Source: Litsea cubeba
Taxonomy: Eukaryota; Streptophyta; Magnoliopsida; Laurales; Lauraceae
Assembly: GCA_012931725.1 (NCBI GenBank)
Contig: CM022945.1
Coordinates: 12,820,087 to 12,884,086, forward strand
Length of the DNA: 64,000 nt
Direction: 5' to 3'
Shown: positions 23,740-35,417 of the stretch, piece after piece
How positions within the stretch are numbered: the stretch's first letter is position 1
Layout of the letters: each line of letters begins with the position of its first letter
Translations under genes and position numbers: made by a program
Notes under the pieces: model-generated
Told to the model about the DNA's origin: nothing
The model's input: the letters and a program-made list of their open reading frames with translations, nothing else
Databases searched by the model: none

Positions 23740-25726
23740 CTGATGGTGGATTGCGATAACTCTTTCGTTTATGTCCCCTATTTTTGCAATTAGAGTAAGT
23801 AACAACCCTGCGTTGTCGATTTCTGTCTTCAACACGAATCCGGGATTTCTTTGGACACCCTAGTTGTTTGGTAGCACGTGGAGGCAAGACGATTTCATTT
23901 GATATATGTTACCATTGTCTGCTATCACGAGTGGCATGAATGACCTCACTGTACGAAGCACGATAAGTAGTTGTTAGGTAACAATCATTAACATAGTCAT
24001 ACGGATTTAGGTGCCTAACTTTCATCACTGCTAGTGCATGACAGCATGGAATCCCCATTATTTCCCATCTACGGCAACTACACTTCTTCTGTTTAAGATC
24101 CACAATATCTATGAATTATGCTGATTGAACCTGAAACTCAACGAGCCCGGCAACACGTACATGCACGCGGCGTGAGTCTTCAGCCTCTTGGCTCATTAGT
24201 TTCTCTGCATAGGGCGTTAATCGCGATGTAATATTTAGTGACTCGAGATGTCTTCTCTGGAAGAACTCCATCAACTTCGCACGGATTTCTTCGACTTGCT
24301 TTGTAATAGGAAGCGCCCTAATATCCTTTAAAAATGCGCGTTCATACACTCGGCAGCGTTGCTGGTTATCATGTCATAGCGCCAACCCTCAACAAACGCA
24401 TTTGACCAACGTTGTTTTCCAATGGCATTGATATAAGTATGCGCCCCTTGGTCTACAGACATGATGTCATTCATATAGGCCTCATACTCACATGGTCTAA
24501 AAGCCTTAGCAGCCCGCCAGAATTTCAATACAATGGCACGATCACAGAAGGCTATTTTAATGTTTTCTGCAATGTGATGACAACAGTAGCAGTGCATCAC
24601 GCTTGGAATGATGTTGGCCAATGCCGGGACAAGGGCCTTTTGTCGATCAGACACAATAGTCAAATTTGTTAGACTTCCCAAAGCAATAGATAGGTTGGCA
24701 AGAAACCACTCCCAACTGTCACGACGTTCGGCCTCGGCCAAAGCGAAAGCTATAGGAAATAACTATGATTACCATCATAGGTGACAGCCACTAGAAGCAC
24801 ACCCGAATACTTGCCCCAAAGATGTGACCCATCAACAGCTATCATCGGCCTCATCGACAAACAGAATGATCGGATGCAAGGACCGAAAGCCTAGAAGAAT
24901 CTTCTAAACCTGTCTTCAACAGTCGTGCCAATATTAGTCACAGTACCTGGATTGGTCATGTGTAATTCTTTACAATACAGTGGTAAAATTTTAAAAGATT
25001 CTTCATATGATCCCCGAACTATATGCAAGGCCATCTCTTTTGCAATGTGTGCTTTTCTGTAAGTGATACGGGTGCCAAACTCCTTTTGGTATTCATTCAT
25101 AATTTCTTTTGGCTTCAAGTGGTTATTGCATCGGACTCTGTCATCAATGAACTCTTCAATAAGTTTCGAGGATGCTTGGGGATATGTCATTCCCATCATT
25201 GGTTTTGAGCAACAATGTCTTGAGTTATAAGTCCGCTCCTTAAACTCCGGGCCTGAATCAACGATGGAAGCATGTATACGCCCGGGACAACAATCATCTC
25301 TGCAACGTGTCGTGACTATTTTCGTCTTGGTCGACACATGTCGTAGAGTAAAATTGTTATAAATTGCAAATTTCGCAAGAGATCTTCTGAAGCTTTCACG
25401 ATCAGGAAATTGACGCCCTATCCACATTTCTCGTGCTGAGTCCGTACCAGTATCAGCTATAACATCTTGAGGGGCCATTGTGTCTACAAAATTGATATCT
25501 CCCATAGCCACTGAATGAAGCACAGCCTGAATGGTTTCAGATCCTTGTTCATTACCAATATAATTGACATCTTCCATAGCAAGTGAATGATTCACAGCAT
25601 GAATGGTTTCAGCTCCTTGTTCATTACAAACAAAATTGACATCTTCCATAGCAAGTGAATGACTCACAACATGAATGGTTTCAGCTCCTTGTTCATTACC
25701 CCCGGAATTGACATCTTCCATATTAA
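23740..25726 (-). pseudogene. MuDR-type MULE transposase, outer element, 3' portion
   Basis: Reading right to left: a 24-aa tandem repeat of the type MEDVNFVxNEQGAETIHAVN (about 25720-25490), a MuDR DNA-binding region (REMWIGRQFPDRESFRRSLA), the MULE catalytic core (MIAVDGSHLWGKY, IVSDRQKAL, CYCCHHIAENIK), a SWIM zinc finger (CSCRRWEIMGIPCCHALAV, about 24080-24025) and a degenerate zinc knuckle (NCKNRGHKRKSYRNP, about 23765). Lesions: stops at 24891 (TAG where Trp is expected), 24116 and 23909, with frameshifts near 24757 and 24345. The 5' part continues beyond the inner MULE at 33179. Not functional. Confidence 0.85.
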
Positions 25727-25735
25727 ATGAATGAT

Positions 25736-25779
25736 GAGAGATTCTATATGCACCCACATATATTGCTGTATGCACCCAC
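25736..25779 (+). repeat. Inner MULE left terminal inverted repeat
   Basis: It begins GAGAGATTCTATATGCACCC, with a second TATGCACCCAC word at the inner edge. It is inverted relative to 33126-33169. Weaker pairing may extend further inward. Confidence 0.88.
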
Positions 25780-26209
25780 TTGCTGAACTCACCCCCTTCT
25801 TTTATTTTCTTAAAATCATTTTGCTGAGCCCACCCACACTATTCCCCAAACTACCCTTGCAAGAAAACCAGGTCGTTCTCCTCCTCTCCATTTCCCTCGT
25901 CGAGCATTTTTGAAAAACCGAGCAAAGAGCAGCAGTGCACCTCCTCTTCTGGCCTTCCCTATTGTTGGTCGTTCTCCCTCAAAGCAGTGTACATCGCTTC
26001 TTCTTCTTCTTCTTCTTCACAGGAAGCTCAGGTGAATCGTCTTCTTCTTTTTCATTTTCTTCTTCTTCTTTTGCTTATCATTTTCACATTCCTTTTAGGT
26101 CATACTTTCTTTGTTAGATAGTAGATAAGTTTATTAAGAGCTAATTCATGTGCATTCGAATTGTTGAAACCCTCGACACTTTGCCAAAACTCGTGGCAGT
26201 TTTCGCTAT

Positions 26210-26430
26210 CTGCTCGGCACTGCAGAACCGTGCACCAACTGTTGTGCACGGTAAATGTTTACCGTGTAAAGATTTTTTGCTCGATTAAATAAACCGTGCT
26301 TAATCGTTTTGCACGTAACATGTAGACCGTGCAAAACAAATATGCACGGTTAATATATACCGTGCATAATATTATTGCACGCAGTAATAGTACCGTGCAG
26401 AACGATTTTGCACGACACTATTGAACCGAG
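26210..26430. repeat. 33-bp palindromic repeats, left block
   Basis: Six to seven units of 32-34 bp, each of the form CCGTGCA, 5-8 bases, TGCACGG-like word, about 11 bases. One unit reads CCGTGCAAAACAAATATGCA then CGG. Each unit can fold as a hairpin. It lies between the left end and the PMD gene start. Confidence 0.85.
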
Positions 26431-26509
26431 CAGTACAAGAAAAAAAGATTTCTTCCTATAATGCTTTTTTCTTCTTACTGATTTTTATTTGAAACCCAGA
26501 TTGGAAGAT

Positions 26510-28769
26510 ATGCCGAGAAGACCATCTCGCCGTATTGGTGACATCTCACATCCTACTGGTGGACGTGGTAGTACTTCTAGCGATCCATCTAGAGTGCGGG
26601 TGAAGGTTGGCGTTAGGAGACCTCCTCGCCGAGGTGTGCATGCTACTACTTCGACCGCCGGCCGTCAACGGCCAACGGCGTCTGAACGAAGACGCAAATT
26701 ACGGCAGGATCCACTGCCTGAGAGCTCTTCAGAGGATGATTCCTCAGAGGATGAGGCAGGGCCGTCTAGTCCTCCCCAACCGTCCAGTACTCCGATTGCG
26801 CCAGTAGGGGAGGATGATTCCTCAGAGGACCAGGCACAGCCACCCAGTCCTCATGCCTCGGCAGCAGGGGATGGACCTATTCCAGGCGGTTCGGCCGACG
26901 AGTCCGTCCTTGTGAGTTTCAGGACTCACGTGGCCATATCCATATGGGACGGGGAGGTACACGTTCATTCTTTATATGTTTTAACTAATTCTTTATATAA
27001 TACCAGATGCTAATGAAGATTTATACTATACTTGTAATGTGCAGGAACGTGGCCCTCTCAAATGTATCAGTCATTGGCGGCAGTTGAAGGACTGGTACAT
27101 ACCTCGGCCTGGAGATCGTCTTGATATTGAGGTGCCTATGTTTCGCGCTATCATAGAAGAGTCTGGATTGGCAGACCTGAGGCATTTCAGCTACAGATAT
27201 ATCTCCTGCCCCTTGGTCTCGAGCTTTGTGGAGAGATGGCAGCCCGAGACCAATACCTTCCACATGCCGTTTGGTGAGATGACGATCACATTAGATGATG
27301 TGAGTTCTCTACTCGGCATCCCAGTCACTGGACTTCCTGTCCACGTATCTGCTACTATGGGATTTACTGACCAAGTAGATCTACTCGAGCTAGGACTGGG
27401 TGTGGATAGGGAATCTGCATCAGCCGAGTTGAACCTGGCACGGGGTGGGGTAGTGAGGATGGGGTGGATCCGACGGGTGTGCGGCGAAGTGACTCCTGCA
27501 TCGTCGGTTGAGGAGGTAGAGTGTGCAGCCAGAGGATATCTTCTTTACCTGTTGGGCTGTACACTATTCACTGATAAGTCCGCCACGAGGGTTCCTGTCT
27601 ACTACTTATCCTTATTGATGGACCTGCAACGGGTCCGTCAATACGCATGGGGGGCTGCCGCACTTGCGTATCTGTATCGCCAGTTGGGGACCGCCACGAG
27701 GGCAGATGTGCGGCAGATTGCTGGATATTTGACACTGTTCATGGTAAGAACGGTACATTTTATAGATTCATATACCTTTATCATTATAATTGATATAAGT
27801 ACTGTATAATTATTAATATTTGTCATTTGTAGTCTTGGGTGTACGAGCACTTCCCATTCGCACGTCCTCCTGCACAATGGGGACACACCGCAGGGATGCC
27901 TCTATCAAGCCGCTGGAATCCTGGACAGGATTCCGGAAATGCCATTGAAAACATACAGCTGATGCGGGAGAGATTGGATGCCTTACACCCGAGTGAGGTG
28001 AGCACCCATTTGAGCGTTTTATGTTATATATTTCTGACTTTCTTTATTTTTTTCTTTTACGTTTTTTTGACAAGGAGCATGTTTTATTATATTAGTGACT
28101 TGTTTCGTTTACTTGTGACAGATTGCTTGGGATCCGTATGCTAGTGTTAGGGCCCATCATCCACTACAGCAGATATCCTTCTTCTGTGGTTGCTTGAGAT
28201 CCCTAGATGTCATTGAACCCTACCACCCACACAGGGTTCTTCGACAGTTCGGCTACGTACAGACCATCCCACCCGCACCTCTTGCCCCCATCCGTGCTAC
28301 TCGGGGTAGTACTGCCGGTAAATACAAGGTCTCCTATACGTTTCTGGATCAGTATTGGATTACTTGGGAGGATCATGTATTATCTATTGCGCACCGCGGC
28401 CATCGTGCACATCATGCATGGGAGTGTTCGCGGGACTACCTCGATTGGTACACTAGGATATCTCACCCTCGTGTACAGAACCCCGCCCGCCATTCCCACT
28501 ATGACCCTAATGAGGGTAGAGAGGACCCGACTCCGAGAACGGTGAGTGCATTGTAAACTATCTTATTTCGTACATTGAAGCAAGTATTGTTTAAAATTTA
28601 CTATGACACATTCTATTGTCTCTTATAGGTCCTTCGAGCAAAGGATCATATTCGTGCCACGCCTGAACGAGGTGACCAGCCAGTTGACTTCTACCAGAGG
28701 GCACTGCGGACTACCCTCGAGATTCTTGATGGCTTGCCGGTGACGTATCGTCGGCGTGCGCAACAATGA
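26510..28769 (+). CDS. Plant mobile domain protein of the inner MULE (623 aa)
   Basis: Five exons, all in phase 0: 26510-26956, 27045-27743, 27833-27997, 28122-28541 and 28629-28769 (TGA). The start is MPRRPSRRIGDISHPTGG, preceded by a possible leader-intron acceptor near 26498. Residues 1-150 are basic and then acidic/Ser-rich (SSEDDSSEDEAGPSSP), likely disordered. The PMD runs from about residue 160 to 500, with ERWQPETNTFHMPFGE at 212-227, ITLDDVSSLLGIPV and QYAWGAAALAYLYRQL. PMD proteins include MAIN and MAIL1 of Arabidopsis and many transposon-borne copies; their biochemical role is unclear. No peptidase domain is attached, unlike the outer element's PMD gene. The open frame across four introns argues for recent function. 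Confidence 0.88.
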
Positions 28770-28894
28770 CGCTCGGAGGACTTTTTGATAACATGCTTTT
28801 GTTTTTGTATAAAGGATATTTTATTATTATTTTTTTTTAGAGACTTGTGGGATGTATAAGTATTTTTTTTTTATGATGGAGATGGGATATATAT

Positions 28895-29177
28895 TAGCTT
28901 GCAGCTTCACCCATTTGGAGAGTATCATTGGGTTACGTTCGCTTGTCCATTGAACAAGGCATTACCAGATGAATTCCTCAATCGTATGAAGAGTAAGTGG
29001 ATTCTGATACATATGGGCATTAGAACCCCATAAAACACTGATATGGATTTCTAAAGCCCATATGTGTCAGAATCCACTTACTCTTCATACGATTGAAGAA
29101 TTCATCTGGTAATGCCTTGTTCAATGGACAAGCGAACGTAATCCAATGATACTCTCCAACGGTGATACTGTAAGCTA
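28895..29177. repeat. Near-perfect foldback hairpin with coding arms
   Basis: Arms 28895-29018 and 29056-29177 are inverted copies with few mismatches, separated by about 37 bp. On the minus strand the right arm reads open as a protein-like segment (GEYHWITFACPLNKALPDEF, then FNRMKSKWILTHMG). The left arm encodes a near copy on the plus strand. It starts 126 bp past the PMD stop codon, so it is probably in that gene's 3' untranslated region. The source gene is not recognised. Confidence 0.88.
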
Positions 29178-29454
29178 AGATTGCTCCAGGCTCTTATGGA
29201 ATTTTATATTTGACAATGTATCCTTCTTTTCAGATGTGTAAGTAATTACAAGAAAACAGTGTACTACAAACTGCCACATTTCAATCAATGAATATTGATT
29301 TTTGTACAAGAACTTGTTTGTTTTTGGAATTCTGGTTGTGAAATTGTGATATATAGTTCATCTCAATTTCTTTTTTAAAACATCTACATCCCTCTTCGAA
29401 TTTGGATACAAATAGTTTCACTAGTCTAAGTTAATGCATGAATAATCCACACAT

Positions 29455-29675
29455 ACCAATAATGCACGGCCAACATATGCCGTGCAAATGCAATCTGTTC
29501 AGTATACATATGTCGTGCAGAACCATTCTGCTCGGCTAATATATACCGAACAGATCCATTCTGCTCGGCTAATATATACCGAACAGATCCATTTATGTAC
29601 GGAGAAATTGTACCGAGCAGATCCATTCTGCTCAGCAATTGTTGGCCGTGCAGAATGGTTTCGCACATATACTTT
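29455..29675. repeat. 33-bp palindromic repeats, central block
   Basis: Units such as CATTCTGCTCGGCTAATATA followed by TACCGAACAGATC, with CCGTGCA/TGCACGG and CCGAGCA/TGCTCGG variants. It lies between the convergent 3' ends of the two inner-MULE genes. Confidence 0.85.
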
Positions 29676-29860
29676 GTGTGCCTTGTCTTTGTGTGTCTTG
29701 TAATAGATGATTTATTGTATGATAGATTCGCCAACCCACAATCAACTAAGGAGGGTTATGATGGAATAAAAAAAAATAAAAGATGGAAAGCATAAGAGCT
29801 TGATTGCATTTCAACATCATTTCTTACCATTTGTTTACATCGAGTTCAAAGTACAAGAAA

Positions 29861-32784
29861 TTAATCACTGTCAATATTAACCGACTCGCGTGTTACGACA
29901 CTGTCTCCAATTATTTCTTTGAATCGCTCGATGTTCTGCGCATATGGTAGTTGCCATCCGTCAGCATTAGGATGGTGGTGTCTATACCAATTTGTCGCAA
30001 TGGGAGGAATGGGAGCCCCGGGTGTCATGAAGACTTGAACAAAATGGTTACCATTGACAAAACCGATCGCGATAACTTTGTGATCAGAAGATGGAATCGG
30101 GGTTGATCTTAAAGGCAGGAAAGTAAGGCATTGTTGCAAAGAAAGATGGATCAATACAACATTATAATATGAAGCTACCAGATGACCCATATCTGGCATT
30201 GTCATCCAACGAGCAAATGGAGGATGGCTATCGTAGTACGCCAAGGCATAATACAGTTCCCCAACCCTATCATCTCCGCCATATGGCAATGAATAATAAT
30301 TTTGATGCCTCTGTAGTTCATTGCTTAAATCCAGTCTAACCTGCATCCAACCATCCTCGCTCATTCCCAATAGACCAGCTACTGCTCTGAAACCACAGTT
30401 ACCATCCGCCTCGACATCCTTAATAGTCTCGATATAGGGTCCTAATGACTTAGGAAGTTGATGCTCGAACGTGCTTGAATGAGTGCGTCGAACACTTAAT
30501 TTATCCTTCCCCTTCTGTGAATCTAGACTGTTGGTTCTCGATGGAATGGTAGCTTCGATCGAGAGTGCATACTCAAAAGCAGATAGTTCCCGACGCGTAG
30601 ACCGATCCAACTTCTTCTTTTTCGAGGATGAACGACCCCGGGTATTCAATTTAACATCCGGCTCAAGAAGAGAAGTAGATGACGGACACCCCAACTCTCT
30701 TAGTTTTTTCAATATTTGTATTTTACCAGCTTGATCGGTACTATGAAATCTCTTATTGATCAATTCGAACTCGGAAGTGGTGGTTAATTCGGGGCCTGCA
30801 TTCTCCTTAGTGGATTCTAAATTGAGCTTCCTCCAGTATTGATGGACACAACTCAGTGGTATTTGAGTGCCTTCCCTTATGTATTCGGCAATCTCGTGTG
30901 CACATGGTAACCCATGTGTCCGTCGAATTACGCACCCACATGCCAAGGAATCTGGACCAATATAACCAGCTCTGATCGACTCATTCAATATTATATCCAA
31001 AGCATTCCTTGATATGAATCCTCTCAACTCGCGAAACAGTGCAGGTTTGAACTTATGTTGCACGGTGTTCAAGCTCTTTTCAAATGAAGCCTTTATCTCC
31101 GTAAAGAGCAACTCAAGCAATGCATGGATAATCTGCCAGGACGAATCAAAGCTACTGTTCGATGTGCCAAGGTGTCTCTTCAATTTTGCATGTGCACTCT
31201 CAGCCCTATTCGTAGTCACGTTTCCAAAGTGCATATGCCGATCCGTCCAAGCAGCTACAAATTGTTCCTTATGGTTATTCAACCATGATTTCTTCACATA
31301 ATCAACGGCGTTTGGATACCCACAGAAATTCCGGTCCAATGCACTTAAAAACTGAATGTAATCATTTTCAGTGGGAGAGACTACCAACATGTTCCAACTA
31401 GATATAAACGCATCCCATCTGTTGTTGGTCTCAAAATACTTCTTACAATTTGCCAATATGTTCTTAGAAATATGCCACCTGCATAATAAGCTTGCTGCAT
31501 TCGGAAAGACAACGTGTATTGCATTGATGAGTGCTAACTCTCTATCGATTACAACGACACGGGGCATAATACATCCATCCATCAATTCCTTAAGCTTCTC
31601 AAAAGCCCATCTGTAATTGGCCTCCCTCTCTGATTCAAGGTACACAAAAGCAACGGAAAAAGTCAGTTGAGTGGATGTCACACCAACGATCTCAAGCAAG
31701 GGAAGTCGATATCTATTAGTCTTGTACGTACAATCCATTATCAGAACTTCTGGAAATGCACGTAACAACTGAATAGATGATGGATGTGCCCAGAATAGGT
31801 CCATCGTAGCATCTGTAGCGGGGTTGCTAGTGTGATACTCAATGTAGTTGTTCTGCTCCAAATGCATCATGAGTTGTTGCATCTGTGATCGACCGGCCAA
31901 CTCAGTCACCCTCCACTTCTGATGGGCATTGTAAATACTCTTCATCGAAGTAGTGTTGTGCACGTCCCTTTCTTGCAGCGTACGAAGGATGTTCCTTGGC
32001 TTCACCATACTCTTCGACATATCAATCAAAACATTGAGTTCCTCCCCTGATAGCCTTCCAGCAAATGAATGCCCATCGAGATGTTGTGCGTTTGGATGAT
32101 TGTGCAACCCACAAACCACTGTTAACATCCAATCATCATCATTTGCCAACTTTCGTCCCTTCAAAGCGAAAGGGCAATTACACTTCTTCGTTCCCGTTGC
32201 CTTATTAGGATTTCTCTTTTGAGGGACCTTCGATTGACCCTTATAGCTTCCGCTTCTCTCACAAGATAACATTATTCTCGGCTTCCTACCATCTCCACCA
32301 GCATCAGAAGTTTTGATTACAATAACCAACCCATGTTTCTTTCCAACTTCCCTTGTCCATTGGATTAGGTCCTCTCGGCTTCTAAATATCATGTCAGTGG
32401 TGAAGACATTAGTAAAATCCATAGAGCACTCACTGGCACCGGTTGACTGAATCTCCTGAAAATATAATTGCTAAATATTAGTATATTAATGCACGAGACT
32501 ATATGTTGTCCTTGTGAAATATGCTCGGTTTACTCATGCTGTGCAAAATATTTTTACACGGAATAAATACGCCGTGCTAAATGTTTTTGCACGGCATAAA
32601 TTCTCGTGCAATTGCACGTCATATTTATTCCGTGTAAAAATAGAATGTTTGATGCTATTTCGCCGTGCAATATTCACTTGCACGGCTGGGGTATACCGAA
32701 CATGACGCGCGAATTTTAATTAAAATGCTGAAAACAAACTAAAATGTATACCTCCTCTGGATAGATCGTTAGTTGCTTGTCCAT
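29861..32784 (-). CDS. MULE transposase with FAR1-type DNA-binding domain and C-terminal OTU peptidase (875 aa)
   Basis: Exon 1 is 32784-32752 (MDKQLTIYPEE), exon 2 is 32455-29861, joined GT-AG in phase 0. Domains: FAR1-type zinc-binding region about 25-135 (CNCPFALKG, GLHNHP); MULE catalytic core about 230-440 with Asp in LIMDCTYKTN (about 252), Asp in VVVIDRELAL (about 315), CRWH (336-339) and Glu in TTNRAESAH (about 430); SWIM finger CGCVIRRTHGLPCAHEI (about 520); basic linker with SSSKKKKLDR; OTU peptidase from about 691, with Asp-Gly-Asn-Cys in EADGNCGFRAV (Cys about 698) and His in NGNHFVQV (about 815). All catalytic residues of both enzymes are present and the frame is open, so it may still be active. 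It should cut and move the element in the nucleus; OTU domains cleave ubiquitin chains. Confidence 0.92.
32515..32705. repeat. 33-bp palindromic repeats, right block
   Basis: Units such as TTTTTGCACGGCATAAATTC and CACGGAATAAATACGCCGTG repeat at about 33 bp. The block falls within the intron of the transposase gene. Confidence 0.8.
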
Positions 32785-33125
32785 ATTGAAAATGCCTACT
32801 TCCAATAGACAATGTGATGAAGGGAGATGAGTGCCTCCAATATCTTCAACCAAATGGATGAGACTTGAGCAAACTTTGTAAGAGTTGGAGAAGATGATGA
32901 GGAAGGAGATGAAGATCAATGGGGATGAATGAGTGCAGATGAATACTGTCGAACAGTGGATGTAATGGATAATTAAGATTAAGAAGAAGAAGAAGCAGAA
33001 AAAGAAGAAGAAGTGATGAGTAGAGAGGAGGGTAAGAAACGTAGGAGAAAGGAAGAGGTTGATGGTAAAGGGTGAGTTGGTCATTTGACCTTAGGGTATT
33101 TTGGTGATTAAAAAAAAATTAAAAT

Positions 33126-33169
33126 GTGGGTGCATACAGCAATAATAGTGGGTGCATATAGAATCACCC
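33126..33169 (-). repeat. Inner MULE right terminal inverted repeat
   Basis: The reverse complement begins GGGTGATTCTATATGCACCC. It differs from the left repeat at two of the first four bases and at two positions in the middle. Confidence 0.88.
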
Positions 33170-33178
33170 ATGAATGAT

Positions 33179-33439
33179 TCATAGCATGAATGACTTCAGC
33201 TCCTTGTTCATTACCAACAAAATTTATATCTTCCAAATCAAATGAATGATTCACAGCATGATTTGTTTCGGTGCCTTATTTATTACCAGCCATCATCGAA
33301 GAGGGAGTTCCACGAACCATTGATATATCAAAAGTAGCACATACAGCATCATGTGCATCAACAGCCTCGCGATCTATACCATCCACATAAAAAACAGCTC
33401 TTGTAGAACGATCTGTTGCATGAGGATCCAATGAGGTAG
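33179..33439 (-). pseudogene. Outer MULE transposase, middle fragment
   Basis: This is the piece between the inner MULE and the solo LTR. It carries the first copies of the 24-aa repeat (LEDINFVGNEQGAEVIHAMN) and about 50 residues before it (SLDPHATDRSTRAVFYVDG). TAA at 33276-33278 stands where other repeat copies have CAA (NEQG read as NK-stop-G). Confidence 0.7.
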
Positions 33440-35417
33440 TGTCACGACCCGGTCCCGAGATTTGATTAACTCAGACAAACCCCGAGTCGTGAGCGCATAC
33501 TTACTCCCGTCAATTCCGAATTAACAAAAGGTAATACGAAACTGACAAGGGATATCAAATATAATAACTGTCAAATGTATAAAATTGCAAAAAATATACA
33601 TTGACATAAAAGCTTTACAAAAAGTAAAGTTCAATATACATATTCAGTTCTATGTTCACTAATGAAGTCAACCACCGTATACTTAATACAATACGGGGAC
33701 TTCACTTACATTCAAAACTATATACATTCCAAAAATTTATTCTTTAGCTCTCAGCGATCATATCCACTCGATTAAACCTCCTGGAGGTATCGGGCGGGCA
33801 TCTTCCGCTGGCGGCACGGCCTCGGCAGGACCGACACGGGCATCTGGGCCTGTGACATTCATCCATAGTACCATAAACACAACGGTTCAATAAATACATA
33901 CATGTTATGATAGTTCTAGCTATCACAAAATCCATTGAAATAATTCAATTCATATAACATTTCATTCATATTAACGGATCCAGTAATATTAGTCAATTGA
34001 TATCTACTTGGACACTCTTTATTCAAGGTTGTCAAATGGTATGGAATACGTCAGTATCTTGATCAGAGATCACTAACTTCCACGAGGTTCCGGAACACCT
34101 CAAACATCCGCTGCAGCAGAAATGGTTCATTATGCAATTCATAATCAGTATAGTTCATGTGACAAGTAATCAATTCTAATCAGACTTCTAAGCCAAACAA
34201 ATGAGTGAAACCGTCATTTTCCAATACACATACTATTTAGGATGAATATCATTTGCTAAACATGTATTCGGAAAAACTAAGTTTACACTTATGAAGGCTT
34301 AGACATTAACAGATTTCAGCCTTTATACATTAGGCTTTAACTGAATGCATTTCTGTACCTCGTCGGTCAGGTCGTCGATCAACTGTCGGTTGACTGAGAG
34401 CTTCAGGTCAGTTGGCCGATGATGCATCGGTTCAAATTCCAGAGAGCTGGAATTTACTGAACTAAGTCTTCATATTGTCGGTCGACCAACCTTATCATAT
34501 CGGTTGACCGACAATGCGTCGGTCCAAAATCCAGAGAGCTGGATTTCACTGAAAAACAATAGGTTTTAACCTGTCGGTTCACTCGTCGGTTGACCGATCG
34601 GTCGACCGATAGACTCCCAGAAGCTCAGTTCGAGCTTCTGTTTTCTGAAGCCAAATCTCTGGCTTTTGGTCTATTTGAGTTCTAAACACTCAAGCACAAC
34701 ATAAATAATAAATACATGTAAGTACTTGCCTCTCTTGATGCTAAATCCACAAAAACCCTTTTTTGTGTAGTTTGAGCTTGAGATCAAGTTTCTTCAATCC
34801 AAACTTTGCAATTCCAAGGAAGAAAATGAAGATGATGAGATCTTCTTCAAACAAAACTTCACAAATCCTTGCCTTGATGCTTGTTTATGAGAAATTGAAG
34901 AAAGAAAGAAGAAGTGAACAAAGAAGAAAAAAGAAGGAAGAAGCCAGCTGCTGGCATACAGTTCCTTCTCTCATCTCAGCAGCTCATGCTTACTTGAACA
35001 TGAGTCATAACACACTTTTGCATTTAAACTCCCTTTGATTAACTGAATTTCATTTTAAGTCAAATAAAGATCCATTTGTTCCATCTTAATCCAAATGATA
35101 TCATGTGTAGTTCATGTACTCATTGAAATACACATGATAGTATAAAGTTTCACCAAACTTGACAAACTACATATAAACTTGTATTTACGGAAAAGTCCTT
35201 TATTACACTAAGTTGAGTCTAAAACTCAACTTAATGAATTTCATGCCTTCCAAATTATGTCATCAGACTTTAATCCTTCTTTTGAGATCAATTTGATCCA
35301 ACTTAATCATTAATTACATTTAAGTTAACTAATCACGCTTAACTTATAATCACGCTTAATCCTTCTTAAGCTCGATTATTAGAGTTAATCAAGATTGACT
35401 CGGGAAGGGGTCTCACA
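33440..35417. mobile_element. Solo LTR (1978 bp)
   Basis: It begins TGTCACGACCCGGTCCCGAG and ends GGGGTCTCACA, flanked by a perfect GGTAG duplication (33435-33439 and 35418-35422). No primer-binding site, coding region or second LTR was seen, so it is best read as an LTR left by recombination. Internally, GTCGGTTGACCGAC-type words and CCAGAGAGCTGGA recur between about 34370 and 34600. It sits in exon 2 of the outer transposase. Confidence 0.85.

Larger units (their letters stand above)
25736..33169. mobile_element. Inner Mutator-like element, apparently complete (7434 bp)
   Basis: Perfect 9-bp target duplication ATGAATGAT at 25727-25735 and 33170-33178, flanking 44-bp terminal inverted repeats that match at about 40 positions. 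It carries an open PMD gene (+) and an open transposase-OTU gene (-), convergent, with palindromic repeat blocks near each end and between the genes. It lies inside the 24-aa repeat tract of the outer transposase, so it is younger than the outer element. Everything an autonomous MULE should need is visible. Confidence 0.9.

Noticed and set aside
30483..31616. Plus-strand open frames under the inner transposase
   Set aside because: They are antisense shadows of the 875-aa transposase, which has all family motifs.
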